Part shown: positions 32,659-41,001 of the stretch, piece after piece | Layout of the letters: the number at the start of each line of letters is the position of its first letter | Numbering within the stretch: position 1 is the stretch's first letter | Source: Hominenteromicrobium sp900549945 | Lineage (GTDB): Bacteria > Bacillota > Clostridia > Oscillospirales > Acutalibacteraceae | DNA length: 50,207 nucleotides | Reading direction: 5' to 3' | Assembly (NCBI GenBank): GCA_902472305.1 | Contig: CABRNK010000021.1 | Span: 1 to 50,207 of the forward strand | The notes under the pieces: model-generated | Databases searched by the model: none | Seen by the model: only the letters and a program-made list of their open reading frames with translations | What the model was told of the DNA's origin: nothing | Translations under genes and position numbers: made by a program

Positions 32659-32834
32659 TGTGTAAGGACCTTCCTTTCCAATACAAACTCGGTTTTGCCG
32701 CACACGCGGCCCGCAGAGCCGCGTTGTTTTGCTTCTGTATATTATAGCGGGATTGTTGCAAAATGGAAGCCTTTTTCGCAGTTTTCTTCCCGTGAGAATT
32801 TACAAACTTCACCCGTAAAAACTGCAAAAAAGCA

Positions 32835-32909
32835 TAAAAAAGCCCCGCGGCTTTCCGTGCAAGACATGTCCACCGTGCATGGACACATCCTACAGAAAAC
32901 CGCAGGGGC
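32835..32909 (-). terminator. Terminator after the NUDIX gene
   Basis: On the minus strand GCCCCTGCGG pairs with CCGCGGGGC, with an inner stem TGTCCA/TGGACA, followed by six T (32840-32835). Confidence 0.8.
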
Positions 32910-32936
32910 AAAGCCAAGCTGAAAAGAAAACTAATT

Positions 32937-33383
32937 TTACCGGTAGGTCACCTCGTAACCGCCGGCGCACTCCAAGCAGTAGCACTCGCTGTGCTTTTCC
33001 GAAAACATCCTCATGTATTTGTCCATATTCGGCGCGAGACGCATTTCCGGCAGCCTTTCGGGCCGCACCCAGAACACGCGCCCCTCCTCCGTGCCGCCGC
33101 TCAGCGTGCCGGAAAAGGTGCTCGTCTTATAGAAATACGTGAAATACCGGCTGCCGTCCGCATTATCCCAGTAGATGAAGCCGCAGGGCTCAAGCGCCTG
33201 CGCCGTGTAGCCGGTCTCCTCGAGCACCTCGCGCACGGCGCTGTCGTAGATGCTTTCGCCCTTCTCCGCATGGCCGCCGGGAAACGCGATGCCCGGGTAC
33301 TTCTTCACGCGGTCGATCACAAGCACCTCGCCCGTTTCCGGATTTGTCAGCATGACCATGTTGGTAATCGTCGTCTCCGCCAT
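32937..33383 (-). CDS. NUDIX hydrolase (8-oxo-dGTP diphosphatase-like)
   Basis: A 148-residue NUDIX protein with a full NUDIX box starting GGHAEKGESIYDSAVRE and ending VLEETGY (about residues 36-58). It hydrolyses nucleoside diphosphates linked to another group; substrate sanitation of oxidised nucleotides is the common annotation but is not proven by sequence. It starts nine bases after the stop of the aldose epimerase-like gene, so both are one operon. Confidence 0.88.
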   Translation of the reverse strand: MAETTITNMVMLTNPETGEVLVIDRVKKYPGIAFPGGHAEKGESIYDSAVREVLEETGYTAQALEPCGFIYWDNADGSRYFTYFYKTSTFSGTLSGGTEEGRVFWVRPERLPEMRLAPNMDKYMRMFSEKHSECYCLECAGGYEVTYR

Positions 33384-33392
33384 GGGGCCGCC

Positions 33393-34271
33393 TCAGAGGC
33401 TGAACACAGTAAATGCGTATGTCGCCTCGGCGCCCGGCTCCAAGAGGCGCATGCCGCGCTTCTCGAGGAACTCGTCGCTCTCGCTGACCGCCGTCGCACA
33501 GCCGGTCCACGGCTCCAGCGCGACATACGGGCCGTCGTTCGCCGCCGACCAAATGCCGAGCATCGGGAAATCGGAGAACTCCATCATCACGCCGCGGCCG
33601 CTCTTGCGGCTCTTGAGCGAAACGCAGGTCGATTCGAGATCGCTGAACACGAGCGCGTCGCGGTAGAACAGGCTGTGCTGCAGCGGGATGACGCTCTCGC
33701 CGTCGAGCGTATAGGTGACCTTGTCGAAATCGATCAGGCACTCCTTGAGGTCGATTTCGGGGCACTTCTGCGTCTCCGGTTTTTCAAATACAATATCGTA
33801 ATCCTCAAAGACCTCGCCCTCGGCAACCGGCAGGTTGAAGCCCGGGTGGCCGCCCACACAGAACGGCAGCGGCTCGCCGCCCGTGTTTTCCACCTTAAAT
33901 TCCGTCGTGATGCTGCTGCCCGTCAGCGTGTAGGTCACCGTGAAGCGGAAGTCGTAGGGGTACTGCTTTTTCGACTCCGCATCGCCCTCGACGACGAGCG
34001 AGACGGCGTCCCCGCGCTTTTCGGCCACCGTGAACTCGCGCCGGCGCACAAAGCCGTGGCGGTTCATTTCAAACCATTTGCCCTTGATGCGCGTGCGGCC
34101 GCCGCGCAGCGCGCCGACAATCGGGAACAGAACCGGCGCTTGGCCGCCCCAGTATTTCGGGTCTCCCTGCCAGATGTGCTCGAAGCCGTCGCTGCCCTTA
34201 AACGAGACGAGCTCAGCGCCGAGCGTGTTGATTTCAGCCGAAACATTTTCATTTTGTATGTGGATCCGCAT
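33393..34271 (-). CDS. Aldose 1-epimerase family protein (LacX-like)
   Basis: A 292-residue beta-sandwich protein of the galactose mutarotase superfamily, LacX type. Visible features are the N-terminal LGAELVSFKG, VLFPIVGALRGG (near 47), the His-containing MNRHGFVR (near 69) and GGHPGFNLP (near 140), which supply the catalytic His pair, and LEPWTGCA near the end. It interconverts alpha and beta anomers of aldoses; the sugar is unknown. It is first gene of an operon with the NUDIX hydrolase and is expressed from a promoter that overlaps the divergent dtd promoter. Confidence 0.88.
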   Translation of the reverse strand: MRIHIQNENVSAEINTLGAELVSFKGSDGFEHIWQGDPKYWGGQAPVLFPIVGALRGGRTRIKGKWFEMNRHGFVRRREFTVAEKRGDAVSLVVEGDAESKKQYPYDFRFTVTYTLTGSSITTEFKVENTGGEPLPFCVGGHPGFNLPVAEGEVFEDYDIVFEKPETQKCPEIDLKECLIDFDKVTYTLDGESVIPLQHSLFYRDALVFSDLESTCVSLKSRKSGRGVMMEFSDFPMLGIWSAANDGPYVALEPWTGCATAVSESDEFLEKRGMRLLEPGAEATYAFTVFSL

Positions 34272-34335
34272 AACCCTTTTCCTTTCTGCATCCGGACGCC
34301 GCTTCCGGCCGTCCGCCCGTAATTCCTATGCCGTT

Positions 34336-34364
34336 ATTATAGCAAACAAAAGCGCTTGAAGCAA
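34336..34364 (-). promoter_or_regulatory. Sigma-A promoter of the epimerase/NUDIX operon
   Basis: On the minus strand TTGCTT (34364-34359) and TATAAT (34341-34336) are 17 bp apart. The -35 box overlaps that of the divergent dtd promoter. Confidence 0.75.
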
Positions 34365-34384
34365 GAGAGAATCCATGCTATAAT
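34356..34384 (+). promoter_or_regulatory. Sigma-A promoter of dtd
   Basis: TTGAAG (34356-34361) and TATAAT (34379-34384) are 17 bp apart, 36 bp before the ATG. Confidence 0.82.
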
Positions 34385-34420
34385 CGAAGCATATCGACAC
34401 GGTAAAGGAAGGCTGATCCC

Positions 34421-34876
34421 ATGCGGGCAATTATCCAGCGCATCAACGGCGCTTTCATCACAATCGACGGAAACGAAACGCGTGAAACCGGCGAGGGTAT
34501 CGTCGTTTTCATGTGCGCCATGGCGGGCGATACCGAGCAGCAGGCCGATTTTCTCGCGCAGAAGGTCTGCGAGCTGCGCATCTTCAAGGACGATAACGGC
34601 AAGATGAACCGCTCGCTGATCGACATCGGCGGCGACGCGCTGATCGTCTCGAACATCACGCTGAGCGCCGACATGAAGCACGGCCGCCGGCCGGATTTCA
34701 GCCGCTCGGCGCCGCCCGATACGGCCAAGCACCTCTACGACTACTTTGTCTCGCAGGTTGCAAAACAGCCGGTCGGCAAGGTGTGCACCGGCGAATTCGG
34801 CGCGCACATGCACGTGGACGTGCAGAACGACGGGCCCGTGAACATCATCATCGACACCGAGCGCATCGGTAAATAA
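34421..34876 (+). CDS. dtd: D-aminoacyl-tRNA deacylase
   Basis: A 151-residue DTD homologue that removes D-amino acids (and glycine) wrongly attached to tRNA. The length and fold pattern match: MRAIIQRINGAFITIDG at the start, FKDDNGKMNRSL, the ADMKHGRRPDFSRSA region and GEFGAHMHVDVQNDGPV at the end with the Gly-cisPro motif. Two positions differ from the usual motifs: SNITL instead of SQxTL, and NDGPVN instead of NDGPVT. The protein may still be active, since the Thr of the first motif and the Gly-Pro remain. Confidence 0.9.
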   Translation: MRAIIQRINGAFITIDGNETRETGEGIVVFMCAMAGDTEQQADFLAQKVCELRIFKDDNGKMNRSLIDIGGDALIVSNITLSADMKHGRRPDFSRSAPPDTAKHLYDYFVSQVAKQPVGKVCTGEFGAHMHVDVQNDGPVNIIIDTERIGK

Positions 34877-34887
34877 CGGAGGCCGCT

Positions 34888-35757
34888 ATGACAAGATTTT
34901 TTACACTTACCGCAGACGCGGCGACGCTCGAGGAGCTGCCCACAGCAAGCGAGCTGCAAAGGTGGTTTGAATCGCTCGGCGAGCAGGCCGCCCGCCTCGC
35001 GGTGCGCGTCGTTTTCGCGCTGGCTCTCCTTTTTGTCGGCACCCGGCTCATCAAATTTTTCTTAAAGCGGTTCAAGCGCTCGAAGCTCTACGGGCATATG
35101 GACCCCGGCCTCGCCACCTTCACGGTGAGCGCCTCTAAGATCGCGCTGTACATCCTGCTGTTTCTAATTCTGCTCGGCGTGCTCGGTGTGGAGACGACCT
35201 CGTTTCTCGCGCTGTTCACCTCGGGCGGCGTCGCGGTCGCGCTCGCTTTTCAGGGCGCGGTTTCAAACCTTGCCGGCGGCGTGATGATCCTGCTGTTCCA
35301 CCCGTTCCGCGTCGGGGATTACATCGAGACGGCGGAGATCGCCGGAACGGTCAAGGAGGTCAACGTGCTGTACACCGTGATCGTCACGCCGGACAACAAG
35401 CGCGTGACCGTGCCCAACGGCACGCTGACCAACACGGCGATCACCGACTACAGTGCGGAAACGACGCGGCGCGTGGACATCGTCTTTTCCGCCGCATACG
35501 ACTCCGACCTCGACCGGGTAAAGGAAACGATTCTCGGCGTGGCGCTTGCCCACGAAAAGGTGCTCCGCGACCCGGCGCCCGAGGCGCGCCTCAAGGCGCA
35601 GAGCGCGAGCACGCTCGACTTTCAGCTCCGCGCATGGTGCGCGCCGGAGGATTACTGGGACGTGTTCTTCGACGTCAACGAGGGCGTGAAAAAGGCGTTC
35701 GACGAAAACGGCATTGTGATCCCGTTCCCGCAGATGGACGTGCACATGCGGCCGTGA
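34888..35757 (+). CDS. MscS-type small-conductance mechanosensitive channel
   Basis: A 289-residue channel protein. Membrane helices lie near 36-54, 80-100 and 105-130; the pore-lining third helix is GGVAVALAFQGAVSNLAGGV, followed by the conserved LLFHPFRVGDYIE and the beta domain with VTVPNGTLTNTAI. It opens on osmotic downshift to release solutes. It starts 11 bp after dtd (GGAGG before the ATG) and shares its promoter, and a long terminator follows. Confidence 0.93.
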   Translation: MTRFFTLTADAATLEELPTASELQRWFESLGEQAARLAVRVVFALALLFVGTRLIKFFLKRFKRSKLYGHMDPGLATFTVSASKIALYILLFLILLGVLGVETTSFLALFTSGGVAVALAFQGAVSNLAGGVMILLFHPFRVGDYIETAEIAGTVKEVNVLYTVIVTPDNKRVTVPNGTLTNTAITDYSAETTRRVDIVFSAAYDSDLDRVKETILGVALAHEKVLRDPAPEARLKAQSASTLDFQLRAWCAPEDYWDVFFDVNEGVKKAFDENGIVIPFPQMDVHMRP

Positions 35758-35807
35758 CCGCCGCACGCCCCCGCCAAGACCGCCTGCGCGAAAGGCGGCA
35801 TACGCAC

Positions 35808-35852
35808 AGAAAGAGGGCGGCCTCCATTTTTTTCGGAGGCCGCCCTCTTTCT
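35808..35852. terminator. Bidirectional terminator after the mscS gene
   Basis: AGAAAGAGGGCGGCCTCC pairs perfectly with GGAGGCCGCCCTCTTTCT around an eight-base loop. The A/T-rich ends make it usable from both convergent genes. Confidence 0.88.
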
Positions 35853-35881
35853 CCTGCGCCGTGTTTTTCGGTGCGCCCGGC

Positions 35882-36742
35882 TCACGCCCTTTTGCCGATA
35901 CGCTCGGTGATCGCGCACGCGGCGCCCGGCCAGCGGTGCTCGTCGAGCAGGATCTCGCCGATGCTGTCCGCCGTGATGTGTCCGCCCGCCGGGTTCTTCA
36001 CGCTCAGGATCTCCCCGCGCACGTCCGCCTCCACGGTCGTGTTCTCGAACGCGAGGTCGCAGTCGATCATCTCGCAGTCCTCGAGCACGAGATTCTTCGC
36101 GTAGCAGAACGGCTGCGTGCCGATGATTTTGCAGCGCACGAGGCGCAGGTTTTCGCTGTACCACGCGAGGTACTCGCCTTTGACGACGCTGTCCTCCACC
36201 GTGATGTTTTTCCCGTGCCAGAACGCATCCTTCGTGTCGAGCACGGAATCGCGGATCGTGACGTTCTCCACGTACTGGAACGAATACTTGCCCTGCATGC
36301 GCAGGTTTTCAATCTCCATGCCGCGCGTCTGCATGAACGGATACTCCGATTTGAGCGTGCAATCGGTGATTTTAAGCCCCCGGCAGAACCAGCCGAATTC
36401 CGTCGATTCGATTTCGCAGCCGCTGAGCACGGTATCGTCGCACTCGCGCAGCGCCTTGATGCCGCCGAGGCGGCTGTTTTCGACGTGCATGCCCCGGTCG
36501 TACCAGAGCGCGGCGCGGCAGGTCTCCGTCATGCGGCAATTCTGCACAAGGCCGTCCGTCACGTGCCAGAACGGGTACCGCAAATGAAAATCGCAGTCCT
36601 CCGCCGTGATCCCGCCGCATTCCTTTAGGGCGGATTCGCCGTCGGCCGGTCCGTCGAACACGCACCGGCGGATCACCGCGTCCCGTTCGCCGTACAGCGC
36701 GCGCTCCGCGTCGAGCTTCAGGCCCTCATAGATTTTCCCCAT
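35882..36742 (-). CDS. DUF3737 family protein (right-handed beta-helix-like)
   Basis: A 286-residue protein matching DUF3737, beginning MGKIYEGLKLDAERALYGE. It consists of short imperfect repeats such as ITAEDCDFHLRYPFWHV, VENSRLGG and ITVEDSVVKGEYLAWY, which suggest a parallel beta-helix as in pectate-lyase-like folds. Family function is unknown. The ATG at 36742 is chosen by family length; the upstream open frame to 36955 crosses the promoter. The ribosome binding site is poor (AAGGAAAG at some distance). Confidence 0.85.
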   Translation of the reverse strand: MGKIYEGLKLDAERALYGERDAVIRRCVFDGPADGESALKECGGITAEDCDFHLRYPFWHVTDGLVQNCRMTETCRAALWYDRGMHVENSRLGGIKALRECDDTVLSGCEIESTEFGWFCRGLKITDCTLKSEYPFMQTRGMEIENLRMQGKYSFQYVENVTIRDSVLDTKDAFWHGKNITVEDSVVKGEYLAWYSENLRLVRCKIIGTQPFCYAKNLVLEDCEMIDCDLAFENTTVEADVRGEILSVKNPAGGHITADSIGEILLDEHRWPGAACAITERIGKRA

Positions 36743-36805
36743 CTTCAAAACCACTTTCCTTACCGTCAATTTGAGCGCAGGCTCTGCGCTTCGAGTTCCT
36801 TTCAA

Positions 36806-36834
36806 ATTATACGCAAAAACGGCGGGGCTGTAAA
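36806..36834 (-). promoter_or_regulatory. Sigma-A promoter of the DUF3737 gene
   Basis: On the minus strand TTTACA (36834-36829) and TATAAT (36811-36806) are 17 bp apart. Confidence 0.78.
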
Positions 36835-36927
36835 ATACTTTTTTCTTATCGGCACGCATGCCGCAAAGGCATAGCGGGAAAAACCGCAGAAACGCACAAA
36901 TTCCGGCAGAAATCTGTAAAATTGCGG

Positions 36928-36956
36928 TAGACAGGCGCGCAAAATTATCGTACAAT
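36928..36956 (+). promoter_or_regulatory. Sigma-A promoter of the second MATE gene
   Basis: TAGACA (36928-36933) and TACAAT (36951-36956) are 17 bp apart, 43 bp before the ATG. Confidence 0.72.
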
Positions 36957-36999
36957 CAGAATACTCTGATTTTCTTTTGGAAAGGGCTGTTTTCTCATC

Positions 37000-38361
37000 A
37001 TGCAGGATACTGCAAAAAAGCAATTCTACCGTTCCTTTTTCGCGATCGTCGTGCCGATTGCCGTCCAGCAGCTGATCACCGCCGCCGTCGGCGTGGCCGA
37101 CACGCTGATGCTCGGCTACGTGAGCCAGACGGCGCTCGCGGCAAGCTCGCTCGCCGGGCAGATCCAGTTTCTGCTCAATATGATCTACGGCGGCCTTGCG
37201 GCCGGCATCACGATCCTCGCCGCACAGTATTGGGGCAAGGGCGACCTCCCCGCCATTGAAAAGATCCTCGCGATCGGCCTGAAGCTCTCGGTTCTCGTCG
37301 GCACGGTCTTTTTTGCGGGCGCGGTCTTTTTCCCGGAGGCCCTGATGCGCATTTACACGGACGATGCGAACATGATCGCGTCCGGCGCCGAGTATCTGCG
37401 CGTCGTCGGCTTCTCCTACCTCTTTCTCTCGCTCTCGCAGCCGTACCTGAGCGCGATGAAGAGCATCGAGCAGGTGCGTATCAGCACCATTCTCAACTCG
37501 GTCGCGCTCGTGCTCAACATCGTTCTGAACGCAACGTTCATCTTCGGCTGGATCCCCGGCATCCCGCCGCTCGGCATCACGGGCGTCGCGCTGGCGACGG
37601 TGATCGCGCGCGCCGTAGAGTTTGCACTGTGCATTGTCGTGGGCGAGCGCTTCAAGAAGCTGCGCCTGCGCCCGCGGCTTTTCACGCTGCACAGCCGCGT
37701 GCTCTGGCGCGATTTCATCCGCTACTCGCTGCCCGCCATCGGCAACGAATTTGTGTGGGGCCTCGCGTTCTCAATGTATTCGGTCATCATGGGCCACCTC
37801 GGCGAGGACATCGTGGCGGCGAACTCGATCGTTTCGACGATGCGTAACCTCGCCTCTGTGCTCGGCTTCGGCATCGCGAACGGCACGGCGATCATCCTCG
37901 GCAAGACGATCGGCGGCGGGGACATGGCCCGCGCGGAGCGCGACGCAAAGCGCCTGCTCTGGCTGACCTTTTTGACCTCCGTACTCGGCAGCTTTGTGAT
38001 CCTCGGCTGCCACCCGATCCTCGTCTCGATGCTTCAGCTCACCGAGCAGGCGAAGGAATACTTACAGGTCATGGTGTGGATCAGCGCCGTGTATGTCGTC
38101 GGCCCCACGATGAACACTTGCTTCATCTGCGGCGTTTTCCGCGCGGGCGGCGATTCGCGCTTCGGCTTTGTCTGCGACATCATCGCGATGTGGGCGGTTT
38201 TCGTGCCGCTCGGCTTCATCGCGGCGTTTGTGTGGAACCTGCCGCCGCTGTGGGTTTATCTGATTCTGAGCTGCGACGAGTTTGCGAAAATGCCCGTCGT
38301 CTACTTCCGCTACCGCCAGAAGAAATGGCTGCGGAACATCACAAAGGAAGTCACCGCGTAG
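37000..38361 (+). CDS. MATE-family efflux transporter
   Basis: A 453-residue transporter with twelve predicted membrane segments. MATE motifs: VVPIAVQQLITAAVGVADTLMLG (near 17-39), AAQYWGKGD (near 74) and in the second half GFGIANGTAIILGKTIGGGD. It differs clearly in sequence from the MATE protein at 25488, so the two are distant paralogues. GGAAAGGG lies upstream of the ATG at a somewhat long distance. Substrate unknown. Confidence 0.92.
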   Translation: MQDTAKKQFYRSFFAIVVPIAVQQLITAAVGVADTLMLGYVSQTALAASSLAGQIQFLLNMIYGGLAAGITILAAQYWGKGDLPAIEKILAIGLKLSVLVGTVFFAGAVFFPEALMRIYTDDANMIASGAEYLRVVGFSYLFLSLSQPYLSAMKSIEQVRISTILNSVALVLNIVLNATFIFGWIPGIPPLGITGVALATVIARAVEFALCIVVGERFKKLRLRPRLFTLHSRVLWRDFIRYSLPAIGNEFVWGLAFSMYSVIMGHLGEDIVAANSIVSTMRNLASVLGFGIANGTAIILGKTIGGGDMARAERDAKRLLWLTFLTSVLGSFVILGCHPILVSMLQLTEQAKEYLQVMVWISAVYVVGPTMNTCFICGVFRAGGDSRFGFVCDIIAMWAVFVPLGFIAAFVWNLPPLWVYLILSCDEFAKMPVVYFRYRQKKWLRNITKEVTA

Positions 38362-38387
38362 CGCCTTCAAAATCCAAGCGCATGCAA

Positions 38388-38424
38388 GCGGCCCGGTCCG
38401 CCCTTTTGGGGCAGGCCGGGCCTT
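38388..38424 (+). terminator. Terminator after the second MATE gene
   Basis: GGCCCGG pairs with CCGGGCC, with an inner GCC/GGC, followed by TTTCGGCTTATTTTT. Confidence 0.65.
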
Positions 38425-38429
38425 TCGGC

Positions 38430-39617
38430 TTATTTTTGGTCACGCTTGCGCCGCGTCCGCCGCTCTTTTGCCGGCAGGCCGCAGGCGCCTGTAGAGCAAA
38501 AGGCCCGTGAGCAGCAGAAGCGGGAACACGATGGCCGCCAGCGTTCCGGCGCGCAGGTTATCCCCGAACCGGCTGTGCATCCCAAATCGCCCGCGAGCGC
38601 CAGCAGCGCGAACATAGCCGTGCCGCCTGCCGGCAGGCCGGAGGACGCCTTGCTGAACGTGCCCGGCCACAGGATACCGACGGAAAGGCCGCAGAGCGCG
38701 CAGCCGATCAGGCTGATCGCCGGCACCGGCACCAGTGCGATGCAGAGGTAGGAGGCGATGCAGAGCAGCGTGCTGAACAGCATAAATTTATCCAGATTCA
38801 GCCTATCCCCGTACTTCCCGAAAATCGCGCGGGAAATGCCCATCAGCAGCGCAAATGCCATCGGGCCGGCGAGATCCCCCGCCGTTTTGCCGATGCCGAG
38901 CGCATTTTCCGCAAAGGTGGAGGCCCACTGGCTCACCGCCTGCTCGCTCGCACCGGCGCAGAGCATCAGGAGCAGCAGCACCCAAAAGATCTTTTTGGTG
39001 AGCAGGCTGCGCAGCGCAAGCCCGCCCCGCCCCTCGTCCTCTAAGGAGGCGATCGGCACGCGCAGGAAAACCACGGCGTTCACGGCCGGCAGGACCGCCC
39101 AGATCAGCGCGAGAACCCGCCAGCTCCCCGTGCCGAAAAGCTGAAAAAACAGCGTGGAAAGCAGCACGACGCCCACCTGCCCCCAGCAGTAGAAGGAGTG
39201 CAGGAGGCTCATCATCTTCTCCTTGTTTTCGGAGGGCGTCGCCTCAACCATCGGGCTGATCAGCACCTCGATCAGCCCGCCGCCGACCGCATAGATGACA
39301 ACGGCGGCCATCAGGCCGGCAAACGGGCTTTGCAGCACGCCGGGCAGCACCGTCAGCAGGATCAGGCCGGCGGCCGCGAACGCGTGCGCCAGCACGATGG
39401 AAACGCGGTACCCGAGCTTATCGACGAACCCGGCGGAAAGCAGGTCGACCAAAAGCTGCACGGCGAAATTCACGGTGATCAGCAGCGTGATCTGCGAAAG
39501 CGGGATCGCATATTCCCTTTGAAACGTCAAAAAAAGCAGCGGCGCGAAATTGCCGATCACCGCCTGCACGATGTACCCCGTGAAGCAGGCACGGAGCGTT
39601 CCCTTATACCTGTGCAT
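38430..39617 (-). CDS. MFS transporter with frameshifted C-terminus
   Basis: A 395-residue major facilitator. The ATG at 39617 follows AAGGGGGAA; residues 1-350 show eleven good membrane segments and MFS motifs (GFVDKLGYR near 61, GKYGDRLN near 245). After ALAGDLGCTAG the frame continues into a hydrophilic, Cys/Arg-rich tail without the last helix. In the neighbouring frame the missing part is present: DNLRAGTLAAIVFPLLLL and a basic end, stopping at 38440. Loss of one base (or 3n+1) near 38561-38580 explains this. It is either a decaying gene or a sequencing error. AraC-type regulator is divergent from it. Confidence 0.82.
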   Translation of the reverse strand: MHRYKGTLRACFTGYIVQAVIGNFAPLLFLTFQREYAIPLSQITLLITVNFAVQLLVDLLSAGFVDKLGYRVSIVLAHAFAAAGLILLTVLPGVLQSPFAGLMAAVVIYAVGGGLIEVLISPMVEATPSENKEKMMSLLHSFYCWGQVGVVLLSTLFFQLFGTGSWRVLALIWAVLPAVNAVVFLRVPIASLEDEGRGGLALRSLLTKKIFWVLLLLMLCAGASEQAVSQWASTFAENALGIGKTAGDLAGPMAFALLMGISRAIFGKYGDRLNLDKFMLFSTLLCIASYLCIALVPVPAISLIGCALCGLSVGILWPGTFSKASSGLPAGGTAMFALLALAGDLGCTAGSGITCAPERWRPSCSRFCCSRAFCSTGACGLPAKERRTRRKRDQK

Positions 39618-39681
39618 CTGAAATTCCCCCTTGAGAAAAAAGCATTTTTTGAGAGTATAGCACAGGACAGCCCCGAAAGGC

Positions 39682-39711
39682 TTGAAGAATATCGCTCTTT
39701 TATGGTACAAT
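39682..39711 (+). promoter_or_regulatory. Promoter of the AraC-family gene
   Basis: TTGAAG (39682-39687) and TACAAT (39706-39711) are 18 bp apart. The MFS promoter must lie in the same 118-bp divergent region; TATACT on the minus strand near 39660 is a possible -10. Confidence 0.6.
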
Positions 39712-39735
39712 ATCGCCAGAATGAGGTGACACACC

Positions 39736-40638
39736 ATGCAGATCACAGAAATCCGCACAGACGAAACCCTGCGGGAGCTGCGCGCGCACGGCACGCCGGA
39801 ATTCCCGTTCGAGTATTATTACGACGATTTCAATAAGTTCAGCGGACAGTCCATCGCGTGGCATTGGCACAGGGAGTTCGAATTCGTCGCGGTCGACGCC
39901 GGCCCGATCGACTGCCTGATCGGCGCCGAGCGGCTGCGCATGGAAATCGGCAGCGGGCTGTTCATCAACAGCGGCGCCATCCACCGGTTTGAATCGACCG
40001 CGCAGGGGCGGATGCCGAATATCCTTTTTGCGCCGGAGTTCCTCGCCGAGCGGGATTCCCTCGTTTTCCGGCAGCATATCCTGCCCGTGCTGAATGCCGG
40101 CTGCCGTTTTATCCCCCTGACCCGCGGAACCGACGCCGGAGACGCGGTGCTGCACCGGCTGCGCCGGATCTTCGAGACTGCGCAGTCCGACAGCCCGCTG
40201 CGCACGCTCGACCTCAAGGCGGAGAGCTGCGCGCTGTGGTCGGCGCTCGCCGCGCATGCCGGGGAGCGCTTTTGCGAGACGCGCTCTGCGGAAAACGCGG
40301 TGCTGCAATCCCGCCTGCAAAGCATGATACGGTTTATCGAGACGCATTACCCCGAGCGGATCGCGCTCGCCGACATCGCAGGCGCCGCCGGCGTGAGCAA
40401 AAGCGAGGCGCTGCGCTGCTTCCACGCCGGCATACAGACCTCGCCGGTGCGCTTTCTCACCGATTACCGGCTGGCCCGAGGCAAAGCGCTCCTGCTGAAA
40501 ACCAAGGATACCGTGACCGCCGTCGCGCTGTCCGTCGGCTTTGAAAGCGGCGGATACTTCACGCGCATGTTTCACCGCGCCTTCGGGATGACGCCCAAGG
40601 CCTTCCGCGCCGCGGCCTCCGGCACACGGGAAAAATAA
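39736..40638 (+). CDS. AraC-family transcriptional regulator
   Basis: A 300-residue regulator with an N-terminal cupin sensor (WHWHREFEFVAVDAGPIDCLIG at about 42-63, split by the strands) and two C-terminal helix-turn-helix motifs (IALADIAGAAGVSKSEALRCF and TVTAVALSVGFESGGYFTRMF, ending FGMTPKAFR). It is divergent from the MFS gene, so it likely controls that exporter and itself in response to a small molecule. Confidence 0.92.
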   Translation: MQITEIRTDETLRELRAHGTPEFPFEYYYDDFNKFSGQSIAWHWHREFEFVAVDAGPIDCLIGAERLRMEIGSGLFINSGAIHRFESTAQGRMPNILFAPEFLAERDSLVFRQHILPVLNAGCRFIPLTRGTDAGDAVLHRLRRIFETAQSDSPLRTLDLKAESCALWSALAAHAGERFCETRSAENAVLQSRLQSMIRFIETHYPERIALADIAGAAGVSKSEALRCFHAGIQTSPVRFLTDYRLARGKALLLKTKDTVTAVALSVGFESGGYFTRMFHRAFGMTPKAFRAAASGTREK

Positions 40639-40681
40639 ATGCGCTCCACGGCTTCCGCACGGAAGCTGCGGGGGCGCATTT
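40637..40681. terminator. Bidirectional terminator between araC-like and XRE genes
   Basis: AAATGCGC with an inner GGCTTCCG-cac-GGAAGCT stem closes with GGGCGCATTT. It overlaps both convergent gene ends. Confidence 0.75.
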
Positions 40682-41001
40682 CACTTTCCCTTTTCATTCA
40701 GATCGCGCACGATCTGCAAAATATGCTCGGCCTGCGCCGGCGGCAGCCGGCCGATCTCGCGCACAAGCGCATCCGTTTTCCCCGGAGACGCGACCTCCGT
40801 GTTGAAAAACGCCTGCGGCGTGATCCCAAAATACGCACAAATGTAGAAAAATCCGCTCAAGGACGGCAATGTGCGTCTGTTTTCGATTTTGTTGATGTAG
40901 CTCTCGCTTTGTCCGAGCGAAAGGCTCATGTCGCGCGCCGAAACGCCCTTTTCCATGCGGAGTGCTGTCAGCCGCTCCGCAAACCATTTTTCGTAATCCA
41001 T
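40681..41001 (-). CDS. XRE-family transcriptional regulator
   Basis: A 106-residue Cro/CI-type protein. The helix-turn-helix is at about 12-62 (MEKGVSARDMSLSLGQSESYINKIENRRTLPS is the core, residues 16-47). The C-terminal 40 residues are helical and may dimerise. AAAGGAGA precedes the ATG. Palindromes lie 28 and 80 bp upstream, which suggests autoregulation. Confidence 0.9.
   Translation of the reverse strand: MDYEKWFAERLTALRMEKGVSARDMSLSLGQSESYINKIENRRTLPSLSGFFYICAYFGITPQAFFNTEVASPGKTDALVREIGRLPPAQAEHILQIVRDLNEKGK

Noticed and set aside
30847..32922. Very long open frame (691 codons) on the plus strand opposite the ABC exporter genes
   Set aside because: It is the GC-rich shadow of two genes with intact ABC motifs on the other strand; the translation is Arg/Ala/Asp-rich without any domain and crosses both gene ends.
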